A DNA stretch of 42,270 bases. Source: Planctomycetota bacterium. GTDB taxonomy: Bacteria; Planctomycetota; UBA8742; JACQVU01; JANLHZ01. Of this stretch, positions 1 to 8,897 are shown piece after piece (the stretch's first letter is position 1; each line of letters opens with the position of its first letter). The stretch lies in contig JANLHZ010000083.1 of the NCBI GenBank assembly GCA_024653775.1, positions 1-42,270 on the forward strand. The letters are read 5' to 3'. Made by a program: the position numbers and the translations under genes. The notes below the pieces were generated by a model that worked only from the letters and a program-made list of their open reading frames with translations, had not been told where the DNA came from and made no database searches.

Positions 1-150
1 GCTTGCTTATACGTATCGCATACAGTTATTCACATCCGGAGTTCAAGGACTCCTTCCAAGAGTCAGTAATGACTCAAGTTGACTTGAGATAGTTTCTAAG
101 GCAGGTCAACGCGAATCAGAGTCGTTAGAAGCTTCCCGAAATTTTAACTC
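1..150. other. Intergenic end of window, two small hairpins
   Basis: No gene is visible. Two adjacent short inverted repeats are present, GAGTCA/TGACTC at 60-75 and CTCAAG/CTTGAG at 73-88, each with a 4-nt loop and overlapping by three bases. They lie downstream of the leftward methionine aminopeptidase gene but lack a T-run, so they are weak terminator candidates at best. Confidence 0.3.
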
Positions 151-963
151 TTAATTGAGTTCCGTGCCGTCCTTACCGTCCTCGGTGCGATCGAGGACTT
201 CGCAGCCTTCGTCGGTGACAGCGAAGCAGTCTTCCCAGTGCGCGCTGAGCTTGCGGTCCTTCGTGATGACGGTGCCGAGGTTCCAGTCGTCGATGATCTT
301 CGTCTTGTACGTTCCCGCGGTAACCATCGGCTCGATGCAGATAACGTGGCCTTTCCGGAGAACGAGGCTCAGATCGCCATTGTAACCCGCGACGTAGTTC
401 GGAATGAACGGATCCTCGTGAGGATACCTGCCTATGCCGTGGCCGCCGTAGTCGCGGACGATTCCGAACCCGGCGTCAGAGATGCACTTCTCCATCGCGA
501 GGCATAGATCGAGCAGGCGCGTTCCGGGGCGGATCGTCTCCTCCGCGATCTTGAGGACGTCCTTGCAGTTATCGATAAGCGCCTGTGCGAGCGGCGAGAT
601 TTTACCGATTCCGTAGGTGCGCGCACTGTCGCCGTAATAGCCTTTGTACTCGACGCCGATGTCAACGGTTACGATGTCTCCGGACTTGAGTTTCTTCTTC
701 GACGGCGGCGCGTGGACGATCTCTTCATTGGTCGCGAAACACGCGGACGCGGGGAAGCCATAGAGTCCGAGAAAGCTCGGTCTCCCGCCCTGCTCGCGAA
801 TGCACGTATCGACCGCGTCGTTTATCTCCTGCGTGGTGGCGCCCTCCTTCACCATAGGCGTGACTTTGCGGAACGTTTCCGCGACCATCCTGTTCGCGGT
901 GCGCATCAGGTCTATTTCGCGATCGCTTTTAATCGTTACTGGTTTATCTCTGTTTTTTGACAT
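151..963 (-). CDS. map: Type I methionine aminopeptidase
   Basis: Removes the initiator methionine from nascent proteins in the cytoplasm using a dinuclear metal centre. The 270-residue length fits a type I enzyme with a short N-terminal extension. The pita-bread fold ligands are all visible: D101 (VDIGVE), D112 (GDSARTY), H175 (GGHGIG), E211 (IEPM) and E244 (HWED). The substrate histidine is H84 in NEEIVHAPP, where many enzymes read NEVVCHGIP. The ATG at 963 is used; the Shine-Dalgarno sequence is weak (GAAGAG abutting the start). The gene diverges from the neighbouring secreted aminopeptidase, which has the same fold but a different job, and the 127-bp gap should hold both promoters. The family call is secure. 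Confidence 0.95.
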   Translation of the reverse strand: MSKNRDKPVTIKSDREIDLMRTANRMVAETFRKVTPMVKEGATTQEINDAVDTCIREQGGRPSFLGLYGFPASACFATNEEIVHAPPSKKKLKSGDIVTVDIGVEYKGYYGDSARTYGIGKISPLAQALIDNCKDVLKIAEETIRPGTRLLDLCLAMEKCISDAGFGIVRDYGGHGIGRYPHEDPFIPNYVAGYNGDLSLVLRKGHVICIEPMVTAGTYKTKIIDDWNLGTVITKDRKLSAHWEDCFAVTDEGCEVLDRTEDGKDGTELN

Positions 964-1090
964 CTCTTCATCATTGGTTTGTCCATAAAACGAAAGTGCG
1001 ATACTATGCCTATATCAAATTATCCGCAACAAAAGCGCATTTTTTATCCATCGGGACAAAGGTCGTGACCGCTTTCAGAAAAGGAATTTC

Positions 1091-2419
1091 ATGGTGACTT
1101 CCATCTACAGGTTCGTTGTTGTCGCATTGATTTTTTGCTCGTTCGCCACGACTGTCCACGCGGAGCTGGATGACGCGCTTCGCGAGGAATGCGCCGGGCG
1201 AAGGGCGCTCGTTTTCGAAGCGATCGGAGATGCGGTCCTCGTCATTCGCGGCGAACCGCATAACGAGGGCTACGAGCAGTTCTATCAGGGAAACGATTTC
1301 TATTACCTGACCGGACTCGAAACCCCCGCCGCGGACCTGATCCTCGACGGAAAGAACGACGTCGCGCATCTCTTCCTCGAGCCGCGGAACCGCCAGCGCG
1401 AGGCGTGGGAAGGCGCGCAGCTCGCGCCGGGGGAAGAGGCGATCGCGCTCACGGGAATTGCGGACGTCCATTCGAAGCGGGAATTCCTCGCGGTTCTCGA
1501 TATAGCGGCGCGATCGCTTGGCAAAATTTTCGTTCCGTTCGAGCAGTCCGAGGCGAGAACGCGCATAGCGGACGGGATGGAGAGCGCCCGCGGAGACCTT
1601 CGCGGAGACTCCGGCGCGGCGGTGGTCAGCTACCAGGAGGCGTTCCACAAATTCCTGAAGGAGCGCTATACGGAAAAGAGTTTCGAGAACGCGACGACTC
1701 TGCTGCGAAACATGCGCGTCACGAAGAGCGAATACGAACTCGAAAAACTCCGCGAGGTCGCCAGGATCAGCGCCGACGCGCTGCGCAAGACAATCGCGCT
1801 TACGAAACCGGGGATGTGGGAATATCAGCTTCAGGCCGCGCTCACGGGCGCGTGGATGTGGCAGGGCGCCCGGACATGGGGCTACCATCCGATCATCGGC
1901 AGCGGATACAACTCCACCGTCCTTCACTACATCAAAAACGACAGGCAGATCGCTGACGGCGACCTCGTGCTGATCGACGCCGCGGCGTGGAACGACTATT
2001 ACGTCAGCGACATAACGCGCACGTATCCGGCAAACGGGAAGTTCACGGATCGTCAGAAAGAGATTTATGACATCGTCCTCGAAGCGCAGAAGCAAGGAAT
2101 CTCGGCGGTCCGCGCGGGGACGAACATGATGGCGGTGCATCTCGCGGCGCAGCGCGTCATCTCCGCGGCGGGCTACGGAAGGTATTTCACCCACGGGACT
2201 AGTCATCACGTCGGAATGGCGGTGCACGATCCGAACTCGAACGCGCTGCGCGAGGGAATGGTGATCACCGTCGAGCCGGGGATTTATCTTCCTGACGAAA
2301 GCATCGGAGTCCGCATCGAGGACGTCGTCATCGTTACAGATGGCGGCTGCGAAGTGATATCGTCCGGCGTTCCAAAATCCGTCGATGAAATCGAGGCGCT
2401 GATGGCGGGCGGGGGGTAA
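1091..2419 (+). CDS. Secreted Xaa-Pro aminopeptidase (M24B)
   Basis: Peptidase of the aminopeptidase P family that removes N-terminal residues preceding proline. A signal peptide covers residues 1-24 (hydrophobic stretch, then VHA|E), so the mature enzyme is probably periplasmic or exported, unlike the cytoplasmic PepP of most bacteria. An aminopeptidase-P N-terminal domain spans about 30-150 and the catalytic M24 domain about 200-440. Metal ligands are visible: D296 (LIDAAAW), D307 (SDITRTY), H372 (GTSHHVGM), then glutamates in VEPGIY and RIEDVV. The ATG at 1091 follows an AAGGAA ribosome site. Its stop codon abuts the stop of the convergent HNH gene (2419/2420), leaving no room for a separate terminator. 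Confidence 0.9.
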   Translation: MVTSIYRFVVVALIFCSFATTVHAELDDALREECAGRRALVFEAIGDAVLVIRGEPHNEGYEQFYQGNDFYYLTGLETPAADLILDGKNDVAHLFLEPRNRQREAWEGAQLAPGEEAIALTGIADVHSKREFLAVLDIAARSLGKIFVPFEQSEARTRIADGMESARGDLRGDSGAAVVSYQEAFHKFLKERYTEKSFENATTLLRNMRVTKSEYELEKLREVARISADALRKTIALTKPGMWEYQLQAALTGAWMWQGARTWGYHPIIGSGYNSTVLHYIKNDRQIADGDLVLIDAAAWNDYYVSDITRTYPANGKFTDRQKEIYDIVLEAQKQGISAVRAGTNMMAVHLAAQRVISAAGYGRYFTHGTSHHVGMAVHDPNSNALREGMVITVEPGIYLPDESIGVRIEDVVIVTDGGCEVISSGVPKSVDEIEALMAGGG

Positions 2420-2752
2420 TTAAATGCCAGTAAACCAGTCCCAAAACGATTCGTTATTTCCTTTCGAACAATTACAAGTCATACACGCGGGTTTGGCGTT
2501 TTCTGAGCCTGTGCTACCGTCCTTTGATCTGGGCCGTTTATGATCGATGTGCATCTGACTTTTCCTGTAATTGCCGCCGCAAACAGGACATTGGTACCAA
2601 CCACCGCCCACGTGGCAGGTCTTCAGAACTTTGTCACGAAATCTCTTCGGAAAACGTTCGCCGCCAAAATCTTCGTTGAAGAGACGCTTTCCAATTCGGT
2701 AGGCAGTTACGCCACAGGCTATGAGAAGTAACGTATTTCGGAATTTTGACAT
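2420..2752 (-). CDS. HNH endonuclease-like protein with N-terminal hydrophobic segment
   Basis: A 110-residue protein ending in a compact HNH module: zinc cysteines C55xxC58 and C90xxC93, the catalytic H-x-D-H at 68-71 (HIDH), an asparagine at 85 and NCSKGN at 94-99. HNH proteins of this type cut or nick DNA, often in phage or restriction contexts. Residues 7-20 are hydrophobic and could be a membrane anchor, which would be odd for a nuclease. It is the last gene of a leftward trio (VapB-like protein, tethered HTH protein, HNH) and starts 33 bp after the HTH gene. The ATG at 2752 is preceded by AGAGGCGAAA. The substrate is unknown. Confidence 0.75.
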   Translation of the reverse strand: MSKFRNTLLLIACGVTAYRIGKRLFNEDFGGERFPKRFRDKVLKTCHVGGGWYQCPVCGGNYRKSQMHIDHKRPRSKDGSTGSENAKPACMTCNCSKGNNESFWDWFTGI

Positions 2753-2785
2753 TTTCGCCTCTTTATCGCATAAATAGAATTTTAT

Positions 2786-3124
2786 TTACTCTTCGTCTAT
2801 TGCTTTTCCGACTAGCCACGAAAGGCCAACTGCGATCAACACGCCGGCTAGTCCCAAAGCCAGGTATTTTAAACTCCTGTCGGACACAAACGAGTTCAGG
2901 AGTCGTTTGGCATCGTCGTTGCCCGCGTCTGCCTGTTTTGAAGTTCGATACAGAACATCCAAGGATTCCGCTTGTTTTCCCCGCGGACGAGCACGGTTAT
3001 CCCTCCAACGAGCAACCGTTGAGGGCGATACACCAAGCATTTGCGCAATTTTGTAGTCGGTTCCGGATTCACCGATACGTGATAGCGTAGCACTTATCGA
3101 TTTAATTTTATCATCAGTTCTCAT
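2786..3124 (-). CDS. Membrane-tethered helix-turn-helix protein
   Basis: A 112-residue protein with a Cro/C1- or MarR-like helix-turn-helix at about 24-45 (YKIAQMLGVSPSTVARWR) and a single C-terminal transmembrane helix at about 86-106, ending in a short acidic tail. This layout suggests a tail-anchored DNA-binding protein. I chose the internal ATG at 3124 instead of an upstream start at 3241 because the extra 39 residues are low-complexity and would overlap the preceding gene. A perfect 11-bp inverted repeat lies immediately upstream (3130-3164) and is a natural autoregulatory operator. No clear Shine-Dalgarno sequence is seen. I do not recognise a named family. Confidence 0.6.
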   Translation of the reverse strand: MRTDDKIKSISATLSRIGESGTDYKIAQMLGVSPSTVARWRDNRARPRGKQAESLDVLYRTSKQADAGNDDAKRLLNSFVSDRSLKYLALGLAGVLIAVGLSWLVGKAIDEE

Positions 3125-3129
3125 TAATA

Positions 3130-3164
3130 TAATATTGCCAAAAACATGTTTAATGGCAATATTA
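3130..3164. promoter_or_regulatory. Operator-like inverted repeat upstream of the tethered HTH gene
   Basis: Perfect 11-bp arms, TAATATTGCCA (3130-3140) and TGGCAATATTA (3154-3164), flank a 13-bp spacer that itself contains the 10-bp palindrome AAACATGTTT (3142-3151). The stretch is AT-rich compared with its surroundings and sits 6 bp upstream of the HTH start codon at 3124, where a repressor site would block expression. Binding by the adjacent HTH protein is inference. Confidence 0.5.
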
Positions 3165-3218
3165 AAATTGATAATTTTAAAAATTAATCTGCGAAATTGT
3201 CTATCTGGTGTGTCAACC

Positions 3219-3416
3219 TTAGCCGTTGTCGCACTCGGCATCTAACTCATTATCCCAGTATTTTTCGAACGAACTTTCCGACATCTTCTGTGCACTTTTT
3301 GCGAGCGATCGTTTCTCTTCCTCGCTCTCGATAAATCTTAAAAACCTGAACACCTCCTGGGCGAGTTCCTCCGGAAGCTTTTCAATTTCCTCAATGAGTT
3401 CTTCTTTAACCGTCAC
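3219..3416 (-). CDS. VapB/DUF2281-like small protein (orphan antitoxin?)
   Basis: A 65-residue acidic protein starting VKEELIEEIEKLPEELAQEV and ending with a W-D-NELD tail, the layout of DUF2281/VapB-like antitoxins. The GTG at 3416 was chosen because AGGAG sits six bases upstream; a longer reading frame from 3593 has no such signal and overlaps the YkgJ-like gene in another frame. No PIN, MazF or RelE toxin follows. The next genes are the tethered HTH protein and the HNH protein, so this is either an orphan antitoxin or part of an unusual three-gene module. Family-level confidence is moderate because these proteins are short. Confidence 0.6.
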   Translation of the reverse strand: MTVKEELIEEIEKLPEELAQEVFRFLRFIESEEEKRSLAKSAQKMSESSFEKYWDNELDAECDNG

Positions 3417-3496
3417 CCTGATCTCCTGGAACAAGAACGCTTGCTTCGTCGATATTTTAATCCGAACGATGGAAAAATACAAATCTGGAAATTCGT

Positions 3497-3904
3497 TCAC
3501 CCATCCCGATTGTTCGCTTGCTTTTTGCGCGGGGTCTTCGGCTTGTTTCGCTTCGCCTCGCGCCAGGCGTCGAATTCCGCGGTGCTCGTCCATTCAGCCT
3601 CGATGTCCCAGTCTCCGTTTCCGGTGAACTCGCAGTCCTTCGGATCGTAGTCCTTGCAGACATCGAAGTGATTCGGCCAGATGTTGCAGTAGTTGTTTTC
3701 GTTTAAATGTTCGCAGGGAGTCTGAACCTGCAAGTACCATTTCCTTTGCGAGATGAAAATCTTCACGCCGCGGTGGGCGAGGAACCATCTTATCTCGTCG
3801 AAGTCCGCGTGTTTCCTCGGCGCGACTATCCGCGTAGTGATGTATCTGCAGCACCGCGCCCGGCAAAGGAACGCGCACTGTTTTTCGGGATCGAAATTCG
3901 TCAT
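3497..3904 (-). CDS. YkgJ-type cysteine-cluster protein
   Basis: A 135-residue protein with the metal-binding cysteine pattern of the YkgJ/CxxCxxCC family: C10, C14, C18 and C19 near the N-terminus (CAFLCRARCC), then CEHLNENNYC, C in DVCKDY and C in KDCEF. Such proteins are thought to bind Zn or Fe; their role is generally unknown. The C-terminal ~25 residues are strongly basic (KRNKPKTPRKKQ). Its ATG overlaps the stop of the histidine kinase gene upstream (ATGA), so the two are translationally coupled and probably work in the same pathway. Confidence 0.8.
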   Translation of the reverse strand: MTNFDPEKQCAFLCRARCCRYITTRIVAPRKHADFDEIRWFLAHRGVKIFISQRKWYLQVQTPCEHLNENNYCNIWPNHFDVCKDYDPKDCEFTGNGDWDIEAEWTSTAEFDAWREAKRNKPKTPRKKQANNRDG

Positions 3905-5496
3905 CTGAAAAATGAGCCGGGGGAGTAGACGCCTTCAGCCTGCGCCTCGATTTTGGTGTTCCGCATTACCGGGAAGTAAATGTCGACCCTGGTGCCGTGG
4001 TCCGGAGCGCTCGAAATCTCGATGCTCCCTCCGTGGCTGCGGACTATACCGTAAACCATCGAGAGGCCGAGTCCCACGCCCTGCCCGATTTGTTTCGTCG
4101 AAAAAAACGGCTCGAAGACGCGCTGCTGTTCCGCCTCGGTCATTCCCTTGCCCGAGTCCTCGATGGAGATCATGTAGTAGTCCTCCGGGGTCGCTTCCAG
4201 CCGTTTGGCGTCTTCCGCTCCAAGCGAGACTATGTTGCCCGAGATGGTGAGCGTCCCGCCTCCGGGCATGGCTTCCATCGCGTTGCTAATGACGTGGCGG
4301 ATAGCCTTTTCGAACATGTCGCGGTCGAGAGGAATTTGGGCGTCCGAGTCTACGTGGTGCGCGACTACGATGTCCTCGGGACAGTCTTCGCAACATTTCA
4401 GGATTTCGAGAAGAAGCATTCCGGGCGCGACGATCACTGGTTTCGCCTTCCCGGATTTAGCGTACATCACGAGGTAGGAAATTATCTCCGCGGCTTTGCG
4501 CGAGTTGTCGAGAATCACTTCGCTGTGTTCCGCGAGCAGCGAGCGCGCGTTATCGTCGATGTCATCCTCGCTCGAAAGCGCGTCCCGAAGAATCTCGGCG
4601 TAACCCTGCATCGGCGTGAGCAGGTTGTTCAGATAGTGCGCGACTCCGCCCGCCAGTCGCGAAAGACTATCGAGTCTGCCTCTCATCTCGCGGTTCAGCG
4701 TCTCCTGGATTCTCGCGGTGGAATCCTGCCAGACTATCAGCAGAGCCTTTCCATGTCTCGACGAGATCGGGCTTGCGTTAAGATCGATGTAGCGCGTCCC
4801 GCCCTGGCTGTCGCGAACCGTCACACGCTGCGGATTGACCTTGCCGCTGGCATCGACCTCCGCGAAGAAGTTGTCGATCAACTCCGGCTTCAGCAGAATG
4901 CGCTCGACGCTCTGCCCGGCGAGTCCGCCCTGGGTTTCTCCGCCACAGGCGTTCGTCAGCGCGGCGTTTGCCTCGACGATTTTCGCGTCCTCGCCAACAA
5001 CGACCATCGGAATCGGACTTTGCTCGAACACGAGCCTCCGCGACCTCCGCGTGAGTCCTTCCTCCGCCTTTGCAAGCAAGAGGTCGTCGCGAAGTTCCGT
5101 CAGCGTTCGAAGGCAGCCCGTCAGTCCTTCCGCGGTCAGCGCCTGAGGCACCGCGACCACCGGAAGCGAAATCCCGGCGAGAGTCTGGAACTCCATGTGC
5201 GATCCCACGAGAAGAACCCCCGGCGGCCTTTTCAGCGCGACGAGGTCCTCGACCAGATCCCTGCTCCACGTCGACGCCTCCGGGAATACGATCACGTACG
5301 CGGGCTTCTGCTTTTTAATCCTCGCCGCGGCTTCCTCGCGCGTTCCAACCTCCGCGAGCAGGCACCCGATGCGCTCCATCATCCGCCACCAGCCGGAATA
5401 TTCCGCCCAGGTGTACCCGACTAGCAACACCCTCGGAAATTCTTCCGAAAGGTTAATGGACGTCGAGTGGTCCATCATTGCGCGGGAGATGTCCAT
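3901..5496 (-). CDS. Pseudo-receiver/PAS sensor histidine kinase
   Basis: A 531-residue cytoplasmic signalling kinase. Residues ~20-140 fold like a response-regulator receiver (RVLLVGYTW), but the strand that should carry the phospho-acceptor Asp reads VIVFPEA, so it is probably a pseudo-receiver. A PAS domain follows (~155-265), then the phospho-acceptor histidine H287 in GGVAHYLNNLLTP, the NtrB-like type of H-box. The ATPase domain (~380-520) has ISNAMEAMPGGG, DSGKGM and GVGLGLSMVYG. There is no transmembrane segment, so it senses an internal signal or a protein partner. No response regulator is adjacent. It is coupled to the cysteine-cluster gene by a 4-bp stop/start overlap. Confidence 0.9.
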   Translation of the reverse strand: MDISRAMMDHSTSINLSEEFPRVLLVGYTWAEYSGWWRMMERIGCLLAEVGTREEAAARIKKQKPAYVIVFPEASTWSRDLVEDLVALKRPPGVLLVGSHMEFQTLAGISLPVVAVPQALTAEGLTGCLRTLTELRDDLLLAKAEEGLTRRSRRLVFEQSPIPMVVVGEDAKIVEANAALTNACGGETQGGLAGQSVERILLKPELIDNFFAEVDASGKVNPQRVTVRDSQGGTRYIDLNASPISSRHGKALLIVWQDSTARIQETLNREMRGRLDSLSRLAGGVAHYLNNLLTPMQGYAEILRDALSSEDDIDDNARSLLAEHSEVILDNSRKAAEIISYLVMYAKSGKAKPVIVAPGMLLLEILKCCEDCPEDIVVAHHVDSDAQIPLDRDMFEKAIRHVISNAMEAMPGGGTLTISGNIVSLGAEDAKRLEATPEDYYMISIEDSGKGMTEAEQQRVFEPFFSTKQIGQGVGLGLSMVYGIVRSHGGSIEISSAPDHGTRVDIYFPVMRNTKIEAQAEGVYSPGSFFR

Positions 5497-5647
5497 CGTC
5501 TTACTTGTAGTCGTATCGATAGTTCAAACGAACGCCGGTTTGTGTTGATATGTTTTTGACGTCGGGATAATTCTACCCCACGAGCGGTCAGTCGGCAAAA
5601 CGCTTGTGCGAGTTGTGCGAAATTACACGATAATCGAAAAGTGGTAC

Positions 5648-8600
5648 TCAGCCGCCTTCGCCTTCCGGTTCCTCCTCCGCGGGAGGCTCGAATTTGAATT
5701 CGAGCACCTGCTTCCCTTCCGAAGAAACCGTAAGCTCCTTCGTGAGAGGATCGTAGTTCTGCGCGACCACGCGAACTAAGTAGTTCCCCGGCGCAAGACT
5801 CGTCAGCTCGAGGATTCCGTTTCCGTCGGTGACGTTTCCGCGGATGAATATCTGCTCGTACGGGACCAGCTCTGGCAGCGGATTTCCGCTCGAATCAAGT
5901 ACCGTAACCGCCGCAGCGGTGACTGGATCTCCGGCTTCGTTCTTCACGACGACGCTCACCTGCGATGCGGGATAGAGCGAAATATCGAGTGTCTGACGCT
6001 CGCCCGCTGCTGCTGTGATCATCACGTTCGTGGTGAACATCGCGAATCCGCTGGCCTTCACCGTCACCTCGTAAAGTCCTTCCGACAATCCGCGAAGCTG
6101 ATAGTTTCCCTCCGGATTCGACTGAGTTTGACCGACGAGGGTGAGATATCGACCATACTGGTCCCGCGCGATCAACTGCGCGCTCCCGACTGGCTTTTCG
6201 TCCCAACTCTCGATCTTCCCCGCGAGCCTTCGATCGCGCTCGATGGCGTAGGTGCCGAGGTCGTTCACCTGACCTTCGGAAACGACGATGTTTTCGAGAA
6301 TCGTGAACGCGTGACCCGACGGCTCGATTCTTACGCGATAGTTTCCGGGATCGATGCCGCGGAGTTCGATGACGCCCTCGCCCGAAATGTCCGCGTGGCC
6401 GCGGTAACGCGCGAGGAGTTCCGTGAACGTCGCGCTCTGCTCCGCGAGTCCGGCCGCCTCTAGAATGAACACGCCGCCTGTAATCGGAGTGCCCGCGTCC
6501 TTGTCGACGATCTTCGCGCGGATTCCGGTGTACTGAATGTAGAGCCTCAGATCGCGGATCACGGGGGTTTCTTCTGTAAGCGTGACCTGCTGGCGGACCA
6601 TTTTGCCGTTTTCGTTCGAGATGATCACGTAGTCGCCGACTGCGACGTTCACGAAAATGAACCCGCCGACTTCGTCGGTCTTCGCGGTCGCGATCCGAAT
6701 CTGCGACGGATCGTTCGCGCGGTAAAGCCCAAGCTCGAGTCCCTGCGCCGCCGCGTTCCCGTCGAATACGAGTCCTTCCAGGTTCGGCGGGTCCGGACTT
6801 CCGAACAGCACCTCGATGACCTCGCCGTCCTTGATGTCGACCCGCAGGCTCTGCGCGCCGTCCGCGCGGTCGGTCATCCCCTGCGGATACGTAATCGAAA
6901 CCTCGTAATCCCCCGGCGGGATGTTCTCGATGGCGTAGAGTCCGTTTTCGTCGGTGTTCGTCACCCTGCCGTATGCGATGACGGATTCGGTGTAAAGCTG
7001 CACGCGAACCTCCCGCAGTGGCGTTCCGAGGTTCGTGAACACGCCGCCGTGGACGGTTCCGCCCCTGGGACTGATCTCCCACATGACCTGCATCAGCTCG
7101 CCCGGATTCATCGTGACTTCGAAATACTTCTTCGAATGAGTTTCGTGAATGACCGAGACCTTCATGAACCCCGCCGGCATTCCGCGAAGCTCGAACGCGC
7201 CCGTATCGTCGGTTTCAGTGGTCAATTCCCGCGACGTCTCGAACGGATAGAGCGAATCCCCGAACCGGACGCACTCCGCGACCGCAACCTGCGCGCGAGA
7301 CACAGGCTCCTTCGTGTCGGACCGGAGAATCACTCCGCTAAGGACTCCGCCCGGATCGAGCATCAATACGACGCCGGGCTTCTTCTCGCCGCTTGCGATC
7401 GTGATGTCTTCGGAGCGCTTCGACCCGTAATCGGCGTGAAAAACCTCGATCTGGTATCTTCCCGCCCGGAGACCGTCGACTTCGAACGCGCCTTTCTCGT
7501 CGAAGATTTCGTACACGCTCGCGCCCGCGACGTCCATCCCGCGATCGTAGGCGTTGCCGTTCGTGCGGAACACGCGCACGCGGTACGCAGTCACCGGCTC
7601 CTCCTCGGACATGAAGTACACGTTCCCGGAGATTCCTCCCGCCGGGCGGAGTTTCAGATCGAGATTCTCGGTGCCGCCCCTGATACCTTCTCTTGTATCC
7701 GAGCCGTAGCCCTCCGCCGTTATGCGCATCGCGTACTGCGAATTGCTCAGATGCTGAATGCTGAAGTTTCCGTCCTCATCCGTCAGCACCAGCGGAAAAA
7801 CCTTCTCCTGAATCGTCCCCACCTCAATCCTCGCGCCAACGATCGGCGTTCCTTCCTCGTCGGTAACCTTTCCGGTGATTTTGAGTTCCTGAACAAGTCG
7901 GAACTTCAGTTCCTGCTGCGAATTCTCGATCACCGCGAACTCGACGAGAGTCTTGCTCGCGTAACCTTCCGCGACGACGTAGAGATCGTAGAACCCCGCG
8001 GGAACCGCATCGAAGATGAAATTTCCGCCTGCGTCGGTAACGGTTTCGAACACCGTCAGATAACGGTTTCTTCCGTCGAAGAACCGTCGATCATGGACGG
8101 AAACCTTCGCGAGTTCGAGCGGCTTGCCGTCCTGGTCGGTAACCTCGCCGCGAATGACCCCGGCGGGCTTCGGGTCCGCTTCCTGCGCCTCCTGCCAGTT
8201 ATCGAGGCCGCGATGACCGCTAAGCTGCCAACTATACTCCGGATGGTACGGCGGGAGCTTTTCACCGGAGCTACCGTTCGCGGAATTCGAACCGTCGTCC
8301 GAACTTTCGACGACTGTCGAAATTTCGCCGGAACCAGCGATAACCGCGCCGCCCGCGACGATGACGGGTCCGCCCTCGGAACCGTCGTTGCCTGTGACCT
8401 CCAAAGTCGCGTTCTCCGCAGCCGTCGCGCCGGCCGACGCCTCGGCTTCGCGCCGCCGCCGCAGCTCTTCATAATCTTCGCGGGAGTAGCTGTTTCCGGT
8501 GACCTCGTCGTAAACGAGTTCCTCGGAAGCTTCCGCTGATTCATCTATCGTCTCTTCGTCTTCAGCCGCACCCGCGTTTTTGTCCGCAAGGCCGAGGATG

Positions 8601-8704
8601 CTTTCGATTTCGCTGCCGAGATCGGGAAACACGGCGCTGACGACCACAGCCGCGACCATCACGGCCATGAACCCGAGCATTAGAATCTGGTGCTTAACGT
8701 TCAT
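5648..8704 (-). CDS. Large envelope protein of repeated carboxypeptidase-regulatory-like domains
   Basis: A 1018-residue protein with one N-terminal transmembrane helix (residues ~5-25), an acidic low-complexity linker (~35-150), then about ten tandem beta-sandwich units of the CarboxypepD_reg-like type. Each unit has the signature G-x-V-x-D-x-x-G-x-P-(I/L)-x-x-A-x-V ... T-D-x-x-G-x-F-x-(I/L)-x-x-(L/V)-x-x-G-x-Y. It ends in a Glu-rich tail. It is probably anchored in the inner membrane with the repeats facing outward, as an adhesive or structural element; no catalytic domain is visible. The ATG at 8704 is supported by GGAGGAG nine bases upstream; an upstream extension to 8911 would run through a dispersed repeat and is rejected. 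The next leftward gene (9140-10204) also has a single N-terminal TM segment. Confidence 0.85.
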   Translation of the reverse strand: MNVKHQILMLGFMAVMVAAVVVSAVFPDLGSEIESILGLADKNAGAAEDEETIDESAEASEELVYDEVTGNSYSREDYEELRRRREAEASAGATAAENATLEVTGNDGSEGGPVIVAGGAVIAGSGEISTVVESSDDGSNSANGSSGEKLPPYHPEYSWQLSGHRGLDNWQEAQEADPKPAGVIRGEVTDQDGKPLELAKVSVHDRRFFDGRNRYLTVFETVTDAGGNFIFDAVPAGFYDLYVVAEGYASKTLVEFAVIENSQQELKFRLVQELKITGKVTDEEGTPIVGARIEVGTIQEKVFPLVLTDEDGNFSIQHLSNSQYAMRITAEGYGSDTREGIRGGTENLDLKLRPAGGISGNVYFMSEEEPVTAYRVRVFRTNGNAYDRGMDVAGASVYEIFDEKGAFEVDGLRAGRYQIEVFHADYGSKRSEDITIASGEKKPGVVLMLDPGGVLSGVILRSDTKEPVSRAQVAVAECVRFGDSLYPFETSRELTTETDDTGAFELRGMPAGFMKVSVIHETHSKKYFEVTMNPGELMQVMWEISPRGGTVHGGVFTNLGTPLREVRVQLYTESVIAYGRVTNTDENGLYAIENIPPGDYEVSITYPQGMTDRADGAQSLRVDIKDGEVIEVLFGSPDPPNLEGLVFDGNAAAQGLELGLYRANDPSQIRIATAKTDEVGGFIFVNVAVGDYVIISNENGKMVRQQVTLTEETPVIRDLRLYIQYTGIRAKIVDKDAGTPITGGVFILEAAGLAEQSATFTELLARYRGHADISGEGVIELRGIDPGNYRVRIEPSGHAFTILENIVVSEGQVNDLGTYAIERDRRLAGKIESWDEKPVGSAQLIARDQYGRYLTLVGQTQSNPEGNYQLRGLSEGLYEVTVKASGFAMFTTNVMITAAAGERQTLDISLYPASQVSVVVKNEAGDPVTAAAVTVLDSSGNPLPELVPYEQIFIRGNVTDGNGILELTSLAPGNYLVRVVAQNYDPLTKELTVSSEGKQVLEFKFEPPAEEEPEGEGG

Positions 8705-8791
8705 GATTCGACTCCTCCGGCCATCGTGGTAGCACAACCAGCGGCCTCTTACAAGACTCGTGATTCCCGGCCACGGATAAGAGTACATTAT

Positions 8792-8814
8792 ATTCGTACC
8801 GTCTACGAATTTAT
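8792..8814 (+). repeat. 23-bp terminal inverted repeat, left copy
   Basis: Exact reverse complement of 9104-9126. The core ATTCGTA-CCGTC-TACGAAT is itself a palindrome with a 5-bp loop. A third copy with one mismatch follows the rsfS gene at 27364-27382. Confidence 0.9.
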
Positions 8815-8847
8815 TGTATGATAATCCGTGAACGTTAGGTGAACTTC

Positions 8848-8897
8848 GTGGCACGAACGTCTCGTCCATGATTTCACGGGCAAGATGCCCGCGCCAC
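8848..8897. repeat. Dispersed GTGGCAC palindromic repeat (copy 1)
   Basis: Begins GTGGCACG, contains TTTCACGGGCAAGATGCCCG and ends GCGCCAC, so it can form a hairpin. Related copies occur at 8990-9038, 33972-34055, 34801-34850 and 38299-38352. When translated in one frame, this family gives HGRDARAT-type peptides. Confidence 0.8.

Noticed and set aside
1010-2227. Long leftward open frame (405 codons) across the Xaa-Pro aminopeptidase gene
   Set aside because: It is antisense to a clear gene with all active-site motifs; the Arg- and Val-rich translation is typical of a shadow in GC-rich DNA.
3997-5424. Long rightward open frame (475 codons) opposite the pseudo-receiver kinase
   Set aside because: The kinase strand has full HisKA and ATPase motifs; the antisense translation has no recognisable domain and biased Arg content.
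7049-8539. Long rightward open frame opposite the large envelope protein
   Set aside because: Shadow frame; the leftward protein has regular domain repeats and a good ribosome site.
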